Shown here piece by piece: positions 11,928-21,434 of a DNA stretch of 64,000 bases. The notes beneath the pieces are model-generated. The model saw nothing but the letters and a program-made list of their open reading frames with translations, was not told the origin of the DNA and made no database searches. Where the stretch lies: the NCBI GenBank assembly GCA_029990175.1, contig JARKIP010000005.1, forward strand, positions 70,030,001 to 70,094,000, read 5' to 3'. The translations under genes were made by a program, and so were the position numbers. Numbering within the stretch: position 1 is the first letter of the stretch; the number at the start of each line of letters is the position of its first letter. The DNA comes from Petunia secreta (taxonomy: Eukaryota > Streptophyta > Magnoliopsida > Solanales > Solanaceae).

Positions 11928-13007
11928 TTAGAGGTTAGCCTTAGGAACCCAGACAAGCTTGAGTCCCTTCTTAAGAGAGAATGGATAAATCAGATCCTGT
12001 CTAGCCCAATTAGGTAGAACACTTCTTTTATTCTTGGCTTTTACCTTGCTGACATTCATGCACTTTTGTTTAACATGTCCAGTCTCACAACAAAAGGTAC
12101 ACAACATGTTGCAATGCAACCCCACATACTTGCTCTTAAGGTTATATGGAGGCAATGGTTTCTTGAATCTTAACCCTTGTTTTCCTTTGTTTTGATTTTC
12201 AAGAACCCAGTTCATTGCCTCCGATGATTTATTCCATTTAGTCATTCTAGTGAGCTCAAAGTTTGATTTTTCAACCTTTTGACTTAAAATTCTATTCTTT
12301 TCAGTTTCCTGATACAGAATCTCATTGGCTCTTTTCAGTTCATTTTCTAGAAAGATTTGAACTTCACTTATTACTTGCTTACCATTTACACTCTCTCTTA
12401 ACTGATTGCATTCCAATTCTAGTTCAGTGATCTTAGAGTTTGACACAAGAGTCTGCTCTTTTAAGATGGCATTGACTTCTTCGAGTTCAATGTTCTGTTC
12501 TAGGAGGCTCTTGTGCTTGGTTCTAAGCTCACTTAGCTCTTCAGTTAATTTATCCTTTTCAAGTTTTTCCTCTTCATAACCCTCAATCAAAGTGGCAGTG
12601 ATTAGAATCAGGTTTTCAGAAGAGTATGTATGATCCTTAAGATCAGATAGACATACCTCTGCTGAATAAGCAGCTTCAGCTCCATCAGTTGCCATGAGAG
12701 TGGAGTCCTTCTTTTGGTTGTCATTTGTGTACGACTCCTTTAGTCTTTCCCAGATTTCCTTGACAGACTTACATTCAAGTATCTTTGCAAGCACATCATA
12801 GGTAAGTGCTCTCCTTAGGTACCATTCACCCTTGGAATTTGCCTGTAACCAGTCTAGATCTTGAGGATCTAGTTCTTCCACCTTTTTTGGCACCAAGACT
12901 CCATTTGCTGCTCTCTTTACAGGAACATGAGGTCCTCTCTTCACGATCAGCCACAGACTATAGTCAGTTGCTTGCAAGAAAATCTTCATCTGTTTCTTCC
13001 AGTTCTT
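11928..13007 (-). pseudogene. Element B gag, distal part with a second gag N-terminal module
   Basis: The frame begins, after a TAG at about 13006-13008, with KNWKKQMKIFLQATDYSLWL. That looks like the start of another copia gag (UBN2-type domain), ending near NDNQKKDS (about 12705). The sequence then returns to gag tail: EVCLSDLKDH, a long coiled coil (about 12600-12250), and a second zinc knuckle CTFCCETGHVKQKC (about 12062-12103), ending KLVWVPKANL at 11928. The duplicated N-terminal module inside one gag is unusual and is discussed as a finding. Confidence 0.75.
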
Positions 13008-14240
13008 CTAGTGAGTCCCATTGAACACATGCAGCCTTGACGGATCTCTCCCTCCTCTAAACTCTCGAGGGTCTTCTTCATCAGAACTAATGTCTGTCAT
13101 ACCCATTAGTGCTAGTGGTGAATCATCTTCAGATTCCTTTTCATGATCGGATTCACTATCAGTTGGTCCCCATGTAGCATAGAAGGCTTCCTTCTTCTTT
13201 CTCCTTTCTTCTCTGAAGTTTGGGGGCCATCTTGACTTCTTCTTATCTTTGTCAATTTCCTTTGACGTCTCCTTCTCCTTATCCTTAGATGCTCTATTTT
13301 TCATCCACTCTAGTTCCCACATAGGACAATCCATGACAGCGTGATCCTTTTTGAAGCACTTAAAGCATCCTGAATAATCAGGACTGTCAACTATGTTCTT
13401 CCTGCCAGAATTCTCCTTGTCACTTCTTTTGAATCCTTTGAACCTTCCCAAGTTAAGCTTTTGTCTTAGAGCACTTACCATTGCTGCTTCAACTGATTGA
13501 ATATCAACATATTCATCGGTTTTGTCAGTTGCTTCAAGCGCAAGGGTCTTGTCCTTCTTTATAGCTGGTTTAGCTTTTGAGTCCTTCATCATCTCATGAG
13601 TTTTCAAGCTACCAACCAGTTCTTCAAGTTTGATGGATCTGAGAGGTTTGGACTCAATGATGGCGGTCATCTTAGGTTCCCATGCTTCAGGAAGCACATT
13701 CAGAATTTTATCAACCATCTCTATTTCAGGCAATTCCATATCCAGGGATCTCATCTCATTAGTAATGATGGTCAACCAGGTCATCATATCCTGAATTGAT
13801 TCCTTCTCACCTATAGAGAACAGTTCAAATTGTCTCTTCAGCATTCTTCTCTTTGAGTCCTTTACTTCTGTGGTTCCTTCATGCGCAACCCGCAGAGCAT
13901 CCCAGATTTCCTTAGCCGTCTTATAAGATGATACTCTATTGAACTCCTCAGGACCAAGACCGCAGATGACCAGACGTTTGGCTTTGTGATTCTTTTCAAT
14001 CATCTTATAGTCCATCTCATTGAACTCCTCTTTCAGTTTAGGTTCTTGCTTGGCAATGGCTTCTTCACCAACTATTTTAGTGGGGATCAGGTTTCCTTCA
14101 GATACTATCAGCCAGAGTTGATAGTCTTCAGCACATATGTAATTTTCCATCCTGTTCTTCCACCACGCATAGTATTGCCCATTAAACTGAGGGGGCCTCT
14201 GAACTGACTGTCCTTCAGTGATAGTAGGTGGTGCACTCAT
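13008..14240 (-). pseudogene. Element B gag, proximal part
   Basis: The ATG at 14240 (MSAPPTITEG) is preferred over upstream near-cognate codons. The protein has the UBN2-type gag fold signature (FNGQYYAWWKNRMENYI, AKEIWDALRVAHEGT, LPEAWEPKMTAIIES), then a basic region and a zinc knuckle CFKCFKKDHAVMDCP (about 13330-13375), then an acidic stretch (TDSESDHEKESEDDS). It ends at a TAG just after FNGTH, where the second gag-like module starts. Confidence 0.85.
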
Positions 14241-14285
14241 GATTCTGATCCTTCTCAAGGTGTTACCCTCACACGAGAAGACCCG

Positions 14286-14297
14286 CTATGATACCAC
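14286..14297 (-). other. Element B primer binding site
   Basis: On the minus strand it reads TGGTATCATAGC, a one-mismatch version of the tRNA-iMet site, two bases from the LTR end at 14300. Confidence 0.85.
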
Positions 14298-14299
14298 TT

Positions 14300-14801
14300 G
14301 TTATAATCTATGCACCTCCTAAAGACACTAGAAGGGGGGTTGAATAGTGTCTACCGATTTTTCGTTTTAAGAACCTGGTTCTCCTGAATGTTGAACCTAG
14401 TTCTCGCCTTCTCAATTCTGATGTTTCAACCACTGCAACACACCACAAACACACACACAAAAATACCAGGATTTTACGTGGAAAACTCCTTGCTCAAGGG
14501 AGAAAAACCACGACCCACACTCTGGGATTTGAGAACTGAATACACTAACACAATGAACAAGTTTCTGATTACAAACTCTGTAACCAAGGAGCTACACTCT
14601 AGACCCTAATCACTACTCAAAACTAAACTCTAGCTCTTCAAGTAATTCTGCACAAGTTCACCTAATGCATACGCTTCTATAATAAACCAATAGGTAAACA
14701 CAATAAAAGCTCAAACTCAGACAACTTACAACTCAATGAACCTAGACAGAATATCTAGACTCAAACAACTCAAGCACACTAGTTGTCTTCTTCAGTTTAC
14801 T
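14300..14801 (-). repeat. Element B 5' LTR, truncated (U3 lost)
   Basis: This aligns with the first ~503 bp of the 3' LTR and stops abruptly after CAGTTTACT. The missing ~400 bp would hold U3 and the TATA box (equivalent of 5146-5155). The 5' LTR therefore keeps only R/U5-like sequence and cannot drive normal LTR transcription. The sequence directly beyond is coding sequence of a transposase-like gene. Confidence 0.85.
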
Positions 14802-14932
14802 GGTTTTGGTCCGCTAGTTTTTTCTCCATTTCCTCCAATTTAGCTTGCAAAGCAGGATCACACTCTGTGGAGCACGGGAAGAAGAATATGAAACATTAAT
14901 AATACCTATACGGGAGGGCTTTTTGTAACGTG
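14802..14932 (-). pseudogene. En/Spm-type transposase-like gene, downstream exon piece (split by Element C)
   Basis: Read on the minus strand directly after 42347-42515, with one TSD copy removed, the frame continues YKKPSRI. With a possible short intron of 41 bp (GTATTA...CCACAG) it continues ECDPALQAKLEEMEKKLADQ, a coiled-coil segment. Without splicing the frame is also open. The pattern of YGLG block, basic stretch and C-terminal coiled coil resembles the C-terminus of plant En/Spm (Transposase_24-type) proteins. The gene is cut at 14801/14802 by the truncated LTR of Element B. A 41-bp intron is shorter than plants normally splice, so it may itself be decayed. Confidence 0.4.
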
Positions 14933-16352
14933 TGATCAGTTGGTATTTTACCAACTTAAAGACTATTCTAAGCTTTCGTTTTTGAATCCAAAGGCAACGT
15001 TTAATGTTGTGAATTGCTCATTTTCAGGTTATACCAGATGGTATGAACATCGATTGAAAAGTGAAGCTAAAAGAGCAAGAATTGGAGTCAAGAAGTAAAA
15101 AATCTTGTCACAGCTTGAGGCGCTCCGCCTAGCAAGTAGGCGCTCCACCCAGAGGAAGCATTGTTTAGGCGCTCCGCCTGAGCTAGGCCAATGTCCAATG
15201 ATGCACATTTTCTAGGCGCTCCACCTAGAATTGGGGCACTCTGCCCAAGACAAGCAATACCCAGGCGCTCTGCTTGAAGTTAGGCGCTCCACCCAAGACA
15301 AGCATTGTCCAGGCGCTCCGCCTGAGCCAAGCCACTGTATAATTATGCACATTTTCTAGGCGCTCCGCCTAGAATTGGGGCGCTCCGCCTAAAACACGAG
15401 ATTCTGAACTTGTATAAATACCAGAAGCTAGGGTTTTGGCATTATCCAATTCTATACTTATACTCTAGAGATTTTGGGCGATATTGTTAGCCAAGTTGGA
15501 GTGTTAACATCATTTTGTAAGCTTCTAAACTTGTATCTTTGAATATTGATTCATATATCATTTCAAAATCTATGTTTGATTTCAATCCATTATTTCATTA
15601 TATCTTGATTGCTTTGATTCAAACCCTAGTTATGAGTAGCTAAACTCATAACTAGGGGTGTAAATATACTATGGTGATAGAAAATTAATGGGTGTTGTTC
15701 TATTTCATTAACCATAATGCTAGTAACAATTATCCAACTCCCCATTACAATAACATCAAAATTCCAAAATTCATGATATTTGAGATTTCTTGTCTACATT
15801 GCTAGTTAAAGACTCGGAAGAGATTAACTAGTGTAGAATGGTGGAGTTGATGAGAATTTGAGTTGATAGTCTATTCATATAGACTAACTTATCTAAAAGG
15901 AGTTATGGTCGGAAGAGGTCTCCTTTCCTTGGGTATTTGAGTAGTGCTTTGAGTATTCAACTAAATCTTTGACGAGCGAGTTGCGAAAGATCTCTTCTTG
16001 GCCTGAAGGATTTTAGAGATCACAATCCGAATACTCGACCATAATTATACTTGTGTTGGGAAAGTGAAGTGAAGACACCCGTTAGTTGGAAATCACTATT
16101 AGTTGTTTGCACCCCTAGTCTCATAATATCTAATCAATTTACTTGCTTAATTGTATGTCTTGTAGTTAATTATAGCGTACTTAAAAACAACCCCACTTCT
16201 AGGACTTAATATTAAACCTCATTTGAATTTCTAATTGCAACTCTCTTACTTGACAAGCTATTTCCCTTGGAAAATCGACCCCGACTCATATCGGGTATTA
16301 TATTTTGACGACCGCCCCTCACCATTTAAGGTGTAGGATTGAGCGTGGATCA
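14933..16352 (+). repeat. Element C 5' LTR
   Basis: 1420 bp, TG...CA, matched by 40926-42346 with scattered substitutions and small indels (about 3% in the first 190 bp by hand). U3 contains ten copies of a GC-rich near-palindrome (15117-15392). A TATA box, GTATAAATACC, follows at 15411-15421. Confidence 0.95.
15117..15392 (+). promoter_or_regulatory. Array of AGGCGCTCCGCCT palindromes upstream of the LTR TATA box
   Basis: Ten copies or variants of AGGCGCTCCGCCT (arms AGGCG/CGCCT around a CTC core) lie about 15-50 bp apart. They end roughly 20 bp before the TATA box at 15411. Some copies are decayed (for example CACTCTGCCC, GCGCTCTGCTTG). The same array is in the 3' LTR at 41119-41393. The position suggests a promoter-proximal element; function is inferred from position only. 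Confidence 0.6.
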
Positions 16353-16356
16353 AATT

Positions 16357-16374
16357 TTACCGCCGTTGCCGGGG
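16357..16374 (+). other. Element C primer binding site (Athila/Tat type)
   Basis: Four bases after the LTR the sequence reads TTACCGCCGTTGCCGGGG. Athila/Tat-group elements usually have TGGCGCCGTTGCCGGGG, thought to match the 3' end of tRNA-Asp. The CCGTTGCCGGGG core is intact and the first bases are altered. Confidence 0.75.
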
Positions 16375-16471
16375 AACTACAGTTTCAATATTGAGTTGCA
16401 TTAGTTAATCAAAGTTGTTTAGTTTGCAAGTCCTAGCATTTTACTTTTGTTTTTGGTTTTACCTTGTGTAG

Positions 16472-18754
16472 GTGAACCTGTCTTATAGGAGAAATCCTAA
16501 TCGGAATTTGCGGAACCTCAATTACAATCATTATTATAATCAACAACATGGGGATCCGCAAGGCTATGAAGAAGAATATGATGAAGAGTTTCATATAGAA
16601 CTCAACCAAGAGCGCTATCCATTCCATGTTGAACAAGTGGACGAAGATGAGATACAAGAGGAAGCTAATGATCCTCAAGTGGAGAACGTAAACCCTCATG
16701 ATGACAACCCTTTTGGCCAAGCAAATGCGGGGGTCCAAGCAAATGAAGAAGGAAATCTTGGAGAAAATGAAGGTGTTGCGGGTAATGCTAATCGGAGTGG
16801 CAACAATGCAAACCGAGGCGGCCGAGGTGTAAACTAAGGGAGTCAAGGTGTAAACCGTGGAGGTAGAGAAAATGTCAACCGAGGGGGAAATGCCAATAGA
16901 GTTAATGCTCGCAATGTCAACCGGAATCAAGAGTATGCTAGAGGTGCTCGGGACTATCAACAAGAGATGCGAGACTATGAAGATGATGAGGAGATTGAAG
17001 AAGAAATTGACATGAGTTGTTTTGCAAGTGCCATAGTTCATCCTCCTATTCATGGCAATGCTAGTTTTAACATCCCAAATGTAATTCTTCAAGGTCTTGA
17101 ACAATATGGTTGCTTTGGTGGTACTAAGAATGAAGATGCAAATGATCACTTGAGAAACTTTGTACAAACTTGTAATCTCTACAAGTCGGCAAGGGTATCG
17201 GAAGAGTCATTGAGGTTGAGAGCGTTTCCTTACTCTCTCACCGGAAAAGCTAAAGATTAGTGGAACAAGTTGCCGAGAAACTCCATTTTCACTTGGCAAG
17301 AGTTAGTAAAACAATTCCTAGGGAAGTTTTCACCAAAGGAAAAGCAAGCGGCATTAAGGGATAAGATCTACATGTTCGAGCAAGAGGCATCCGATTCTTT
17401 GACCGAGGCTTGGGAGGCTTTCCAAGATGGGTTGCTCCAGTGTCCTAATCATGGTTTCAATGGAAGCATGTTGTTGCAAAGCTTCTATCAAGGCTTAAAT
17501 AAGATGAACCAATCCGCCTTGGACACTTTATGTGATGGTGTCACCATGGACAAGAGGTATGAAGAGGTGAAAGATATCTTAGACAAAGTGACCAAGAGAT
17601 CTCAAGAATGGCAATCAAGAGCTAAGAATCCGGGAAGAGAAGTTGGGATTAGTCCAAAGATGATGGAAGGATTTGAAGCCCAAGATGAGAAAATGGCAAG
17701 AATCTTCACATCGGTGGAACTCATGAAAAAGAACGCAAAGGCCGATAGGGAAGCCAATGAAAAGAAGTTGAACAAGGTGGAGAATATCCACACCATAAAT
17801 ACCGGACATCAAGTAGCCCCAATGGGTTATGCGACTCTCGGATGTATTCCTTTGTGCCTTCTCCAACATGGGCAAGAAGCATACTATCTGGAACAATGCT
17901 ACGATGTGCAAGATGGAGAAGAAGTAAATTATGTGGGTAACTACCAAGGGAAAAGAGGGTATGATCAAGGTGGTTATCAAAGACCTTATCAACAACCCTA
18001 CCAACAACCATATCAACAATCCTATCAACAACAAGGGCAATGGAGGCCAAGTCAAGGAAGAGGTAATTGGAGTAGCAACCAAGAGGGGAGAGGAGCTGGT
18101 TCTTCTCAACAATATGCTCCAAGACCTCCATTTAAGCAAAATGATCAAGAAGTGAAAGCGCCCACAAAATTGGAAGAAATGATGAGTCAAATGCTTCAAA
18201 ATCAACAAGGCTACTCCGGAGACATGAAGCAAAATATGACGTCACATTCCACATCCATCAAAGAGCTTGAGTCACGAATGAGTCAACTAGCTCATCAAGT
18301 TAATCAAAGACCGCAAGGAGCACTACCCAGTGACACGGTAACAAATCCTAAAAGAGGCGGTAAGGACCAAGTGATGGCGATCAAAACTTGAAGTGGCAAG
18401 ACATATGAAGATCCAAAAGCCATGAGTAATGATAATGTAGAGTGGAGAGTGCAAGATGATCATGTGGGTGCCGAGTGGAATGATAATGAATCTATTGGAA
18501 AGGAGATGGTGCACGAAGAAAATGAGAGGCAAGGTGATGTGTCGGTGCAAGAGTATGATGATGATGTTCAAGAAGTCACTAAAAAGTCTAACTCCCAAAA
18601 CACCACTACCCAAATAGCCAAACCAAAGAACACTCCACAATCCAAAGGAAGCCCTTCCAACCCAAGCTCCATTCCTAAAATACCACTTCCTTTCCCAAAA
18701 AGAGCAACAAACAAAGAGAAATATCCCATGCAAAGAAGGTTTGGGAGAAGATAG
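16472..18754 (+). pseudogene. Element C gag
   Basis: The open frame begins LSYRRNPNRNLRNLNYN without a clear ATG (first in-frame codons near 16472, just after a GTGTAG that could be a splice acceptor). It continues through an acidic/Asn-rich region to a retrotransposon-gag core (HPPIHGNASFNIPNVILQGL, FSPKEKQAALRDKIYMFEQ, CPNHGFNGSMLLQSFYQGL), then a Gln/Tyr-rich stretch of YQQPYQQP repeats (about 17970-18035). In-frame stops occur at 16836 (TAA for CAA), 17258 (TAG for Trp) and 18389 (TGA, probably from CGA), and the frame is lost near 18754. These mostly look like C-to-T or G-to-A decay. Confidence 0.85.
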
Positions 18755-18870
18755 CAAGTACTTCCATCAACATTCCATTGGTTGATGCTTTGGGACAAAT
18801 GCCTAATATTGCTAAATTCATGAAAGACTTGGTGACCTAGAAGACCTATGGAGATTTCGAGACAATCAAG

Positions 18871-20275
18871 GTGACTCATCAAGCGAGTGCAATTGTGTCA
18901 AAACACATAGCTCCGAAGATGGAAGATCCCGGGGCTTTTACCATTCCATGCACAATTTGTGGAAGACACTTCAAGAAGGCTTTGTGTGACCTAGGTGAAA
19001 GTATCAATTTAATGCCATATGCGGTGTATAAGACATTGGACACCAAGCACCTAGACCAACAACCGTGAACCTACAAATGGCCGATCACTCAATGAAAAGT
19101 CCGATTGGAATTATTGACAATGTGTTAGTGAAGGTAGACAAATTCGTTTTCCCAGTGGATTTTGTTATTCTTGATTGCCCCGTAGATTTTGAAGTACTTA
19201 TCATTCTTGGGAGACCATTCTTGGCAACCGGAAGAGCTCTTTGTGATGTGGAAAGAGTTGAACTTACTTTTAGGTTCAATGGAGAAAAGGTTGTATTTCA
19301 TATTTGCAAGGCTTTGAAACAACCAATGAACAACGATGCGGCTTGTTCTTATGTCGATGTCGTGGTTGATTCCCTAGTGGAAAAGGAGAGTGTCTTCCCT
19401 AGTCAAGAAGACACGTTGGCTGCGGTAATTTGGAACATGGATGTGGAAAATAAAGAGAGTGTAGCAGAGGTGGTGAAGGCATTAGAAGGCTTTGGATCAA
19501 AACCCTATGTACCTAAAAAGCTATCCTTAGACCTTGAAAACCGAGAAACCCCACCTACAAAACCATCCATCGAAGAACCACCGAAACTTGACTTGAAAAT
19601 CCTACCATCCCATTTGAGATACACTTTCCTTGGTCCCAACTCCACTCTTCCTATAATCATCTCATCTCACTTGACCAAAACTCAAGAATCTAAACTTGTG
19701 GAAGTGGTGAAGAGAAGGATTAAAGCTATAGAGTGGACCTTAGCGAATATAAGGAGAATTGATCCGGGGGTATGCACTTATAAAATATTGCTTGAAGAAG
19801 GATGTCGACCAAGTGTAGAATACCAAATGAGATTGAATCCTCCTATGCAAGAGGTGGTGAAGGAAGAAATCATCAAATGACTAGATGTGGGTGTGATAGT
19901 TCCATTGTCTGATAGCAAGTGGGTGTCACCCGTGCAATGTGTGCCCAAGAAAGGGAGGATGACGGTGATTCTAAATGACAAAGGTGAGTCCATTGCAACT
20001 AGACTCGTAACCAGGTGGAGAGTGTGTATGGATTATCGGAAGCTCAACACTGCTACAAGGAAGGATCATTTTCCTTTATCATTCATTGATAAAATGCTTG
20101 ATCGGTTGGCGGGTCGTGCTTATTGTTTCTTGGATGGGTACTCCGGCTATACCCAAATATCCATTGAGGCCGAGGATCAAGACGAGATCACTTTTACTTG
20201 CCCCTATGGCACCTTTGCATTCCGCAAAATGCCATTTGGTATTTGTAATGTCCCCGCCACATTCGAAAGGTGCAT
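18871..20275 (+). pseudogene. Element C protease and N-terminal half of RT (interrupted)
   Basis: The protease region has CTICGRHFKKALCDLGESIN (catalytic D-L-G at about 18985-18995), then a frame change near 19066 and the second half DFVILDCPVDFEVLIILGRPF. After a linker, the RT N-terminus has YQMRLNPPMQEVVKEEI, a TGA at about 19878 in place of Trp, then WVSPVQCVPKKG, WRVCMDYRKLN and FTCPYGTFAFRKMPFGICNVPATFERC. The last codon is interrupted at the TSD TGCAT (20271-20275) by Element D. The frame resumes at 33615 with MLALFHDMVE. Confidence 0.9.
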
Positions 20276-21385
20276 TGTTAGCTTGGATAAGCTTGGAGTT
20301 TTGACTGATGACTGAAGAACGGATTCAAAGGACCTGTTCCTTTGAATCACTGTAGCAGAATAGATAATTCATGCAAAATCGTTTAAGTTGATATTATTAT
20401 TTATCCTAATACTGACGTGTATCTTGGTAATTATGTAGGCCTAATCAGATACGAAAAGATTGCATAACTAAGGGATAAAGGATTCGGATTCTCAAGAGAA
20501 GAATCCAATTAGGACTCAAAGTCAAGGGAGCTTTGGAGTTCTAATTCATCAAGACTTCTTGGCTGCTGGAAGCTATAAAACGTGGAGACTATCAGCCATA
20601 GAAGTATACACAAATACAGAGAGCATCGAGCAAAAACTGAGAAGAAATTATTAGCTTATTTGTAATCAGTTAGCTACAGTAAAACTAAGTGAGAACCTGT
20701 TCCTTAGATTGAATCTTGTAAAAGTTCGAGTCTTAGTTCAATTGTAGTAAGCAAAAATCGAGTTGTAAACTTTCTGGTTCAAGTCGTGGACTTGACACAA
20801 CTTCACTGATCGTGAGAAAGATCACTAAAGGATTAGAGTTAGTCCTAGGTTAGTAAGAGTGAGTCTTGTAACCAAGTGGGTCTTTTTACATAGTGAAGTT
20901 GAAATCCGTAGATCGGAAAGCGCCTTCTAAACCACCCCATTCATCCAAAAGAGAAGGGCATGCTGGCGAAGTATATGGTGAGAAGGCCATCCTAGCCACT
21001 GAAGTTAAAGAGCTTCAATCTCGCCTACTTGGCTTGGCAGATGAAAGTGATAAATTGAAGTACGAATACATATCACTTAATCATGATTAGTGATAAACAC
21101 GACACATGTCGGGGCGCGGTCTTGAACTTGTTGAACCGGAGAAATGAGTTGGAAAGGAGTGGGCTCTCAAAAAAAATAAAATTGTCAAGCTTTCGAACTC
21201 GCCTTGAAGTTTCCTACTTGAGAAGTAGGTCATGGTTTTTTGATCCCGTGTCTAGGGGTTTTTCCACGCTAATATCTGGTGTTCAATTACTTACAGTTTT
21301 AATTCCGCATATCGTAGAGTAAAGGAACACATTTTAAGGAACTGGTCCTTAAAACAGTTAAGTGGTGTAATTGTGGGAAATAACA
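20276..21385 (+). repeat. Element D 5' LTR (with ~305-bp foreign insert)
   Basis: TG...CA LTR with a TATA box (CTATAAAAC, 20573-20581). Compared with the 3' LTR it has an extra block at 20908-21214. It contains two GGAMCWGKTCC palindromes with extended arms, one inside ATTCAAAGGA...TCCTTTGAAT (20323-20347) and one inside TTTTAAGGA...TCCTTAAAA (21332-21354). Confidence 0.93.
20908..21214 (+). pseudogene. Captured host gene fragment in LTR (CUE-domain protein-like coiled coil)
   Basis: This block is absent from the 3' LTR, where GAAATCC joins directly to TACTTGAG; here the two sides are separated and flanked by TCC repeats. It is open in one frame for about 60 codons, including HAGEVYGEKAILATEVKELQ and QSRLLGLADESDKL, a charged coiled coil. 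From memory this resembles a conserved segment of plant CUE-domain (ubiquitin-binding) proteins. After a TAG the block ends in AT-rich sequence with an A-run (CTCAAAAAAAATAAAATTG). It is best explained as filler or a captured exon, not as LTR sequence. Confidence 0.5.
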
Positions 21386-21387
21386 AT

Positions 21388-21399
21388 TGGTATCAGAGC
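21388..21399 (+). other. Element D primer binding site (tRNA-iMet)
   Basis: TGGTATCAGAGC, the exact canonical plant copia iMet primer site, lies two bases after the LTR end. Confidence 0.95.
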
Positions 21400-21434
21400 A
21401 GGTTATCCTTGAAAAGGCTAACACCTAGGATTAG

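Larger units (their letters stand above)
4560..14801 (-). mobile_element. Element B: SIRE-like Ty1/copia retrotransposon with third ORF
   Basis: A nearly full copia element on the minus strand. The 3' LTR is 4560-5461 and the truncated 5' LTR 14300-14801, with PBS at 14286-14297 and PPT at 5462-5475. Between them lie gag (two blocks), PR-IN-RT-RNase H and an additional ORF region (8106 to 5926) between pol and the 3' LTR. This architecture and the long gag with two zinc knuckles fit the SIRE/Maximus lineage. The two LTRs differ at roughly 17 of about 500 aligned positions by hand count. No TSD can be given because the right LTR is truncated. Confidence 0.9.

Noticed and set aside
15117..15392. 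Regularly repeated palindromic units considered as a CRISPR-like array.
   Set aside because: Spacers are short and partly repeated, units are 13 bp, and the array is an LTR promoter region of a plant retrotransposon.
21388..21399. TGGTATCAGAGC considered as part of a tRNA gene.
   Set aside because: Only the 3' primer-complementary segment is present next to an LTR; there is no cloverleaf.
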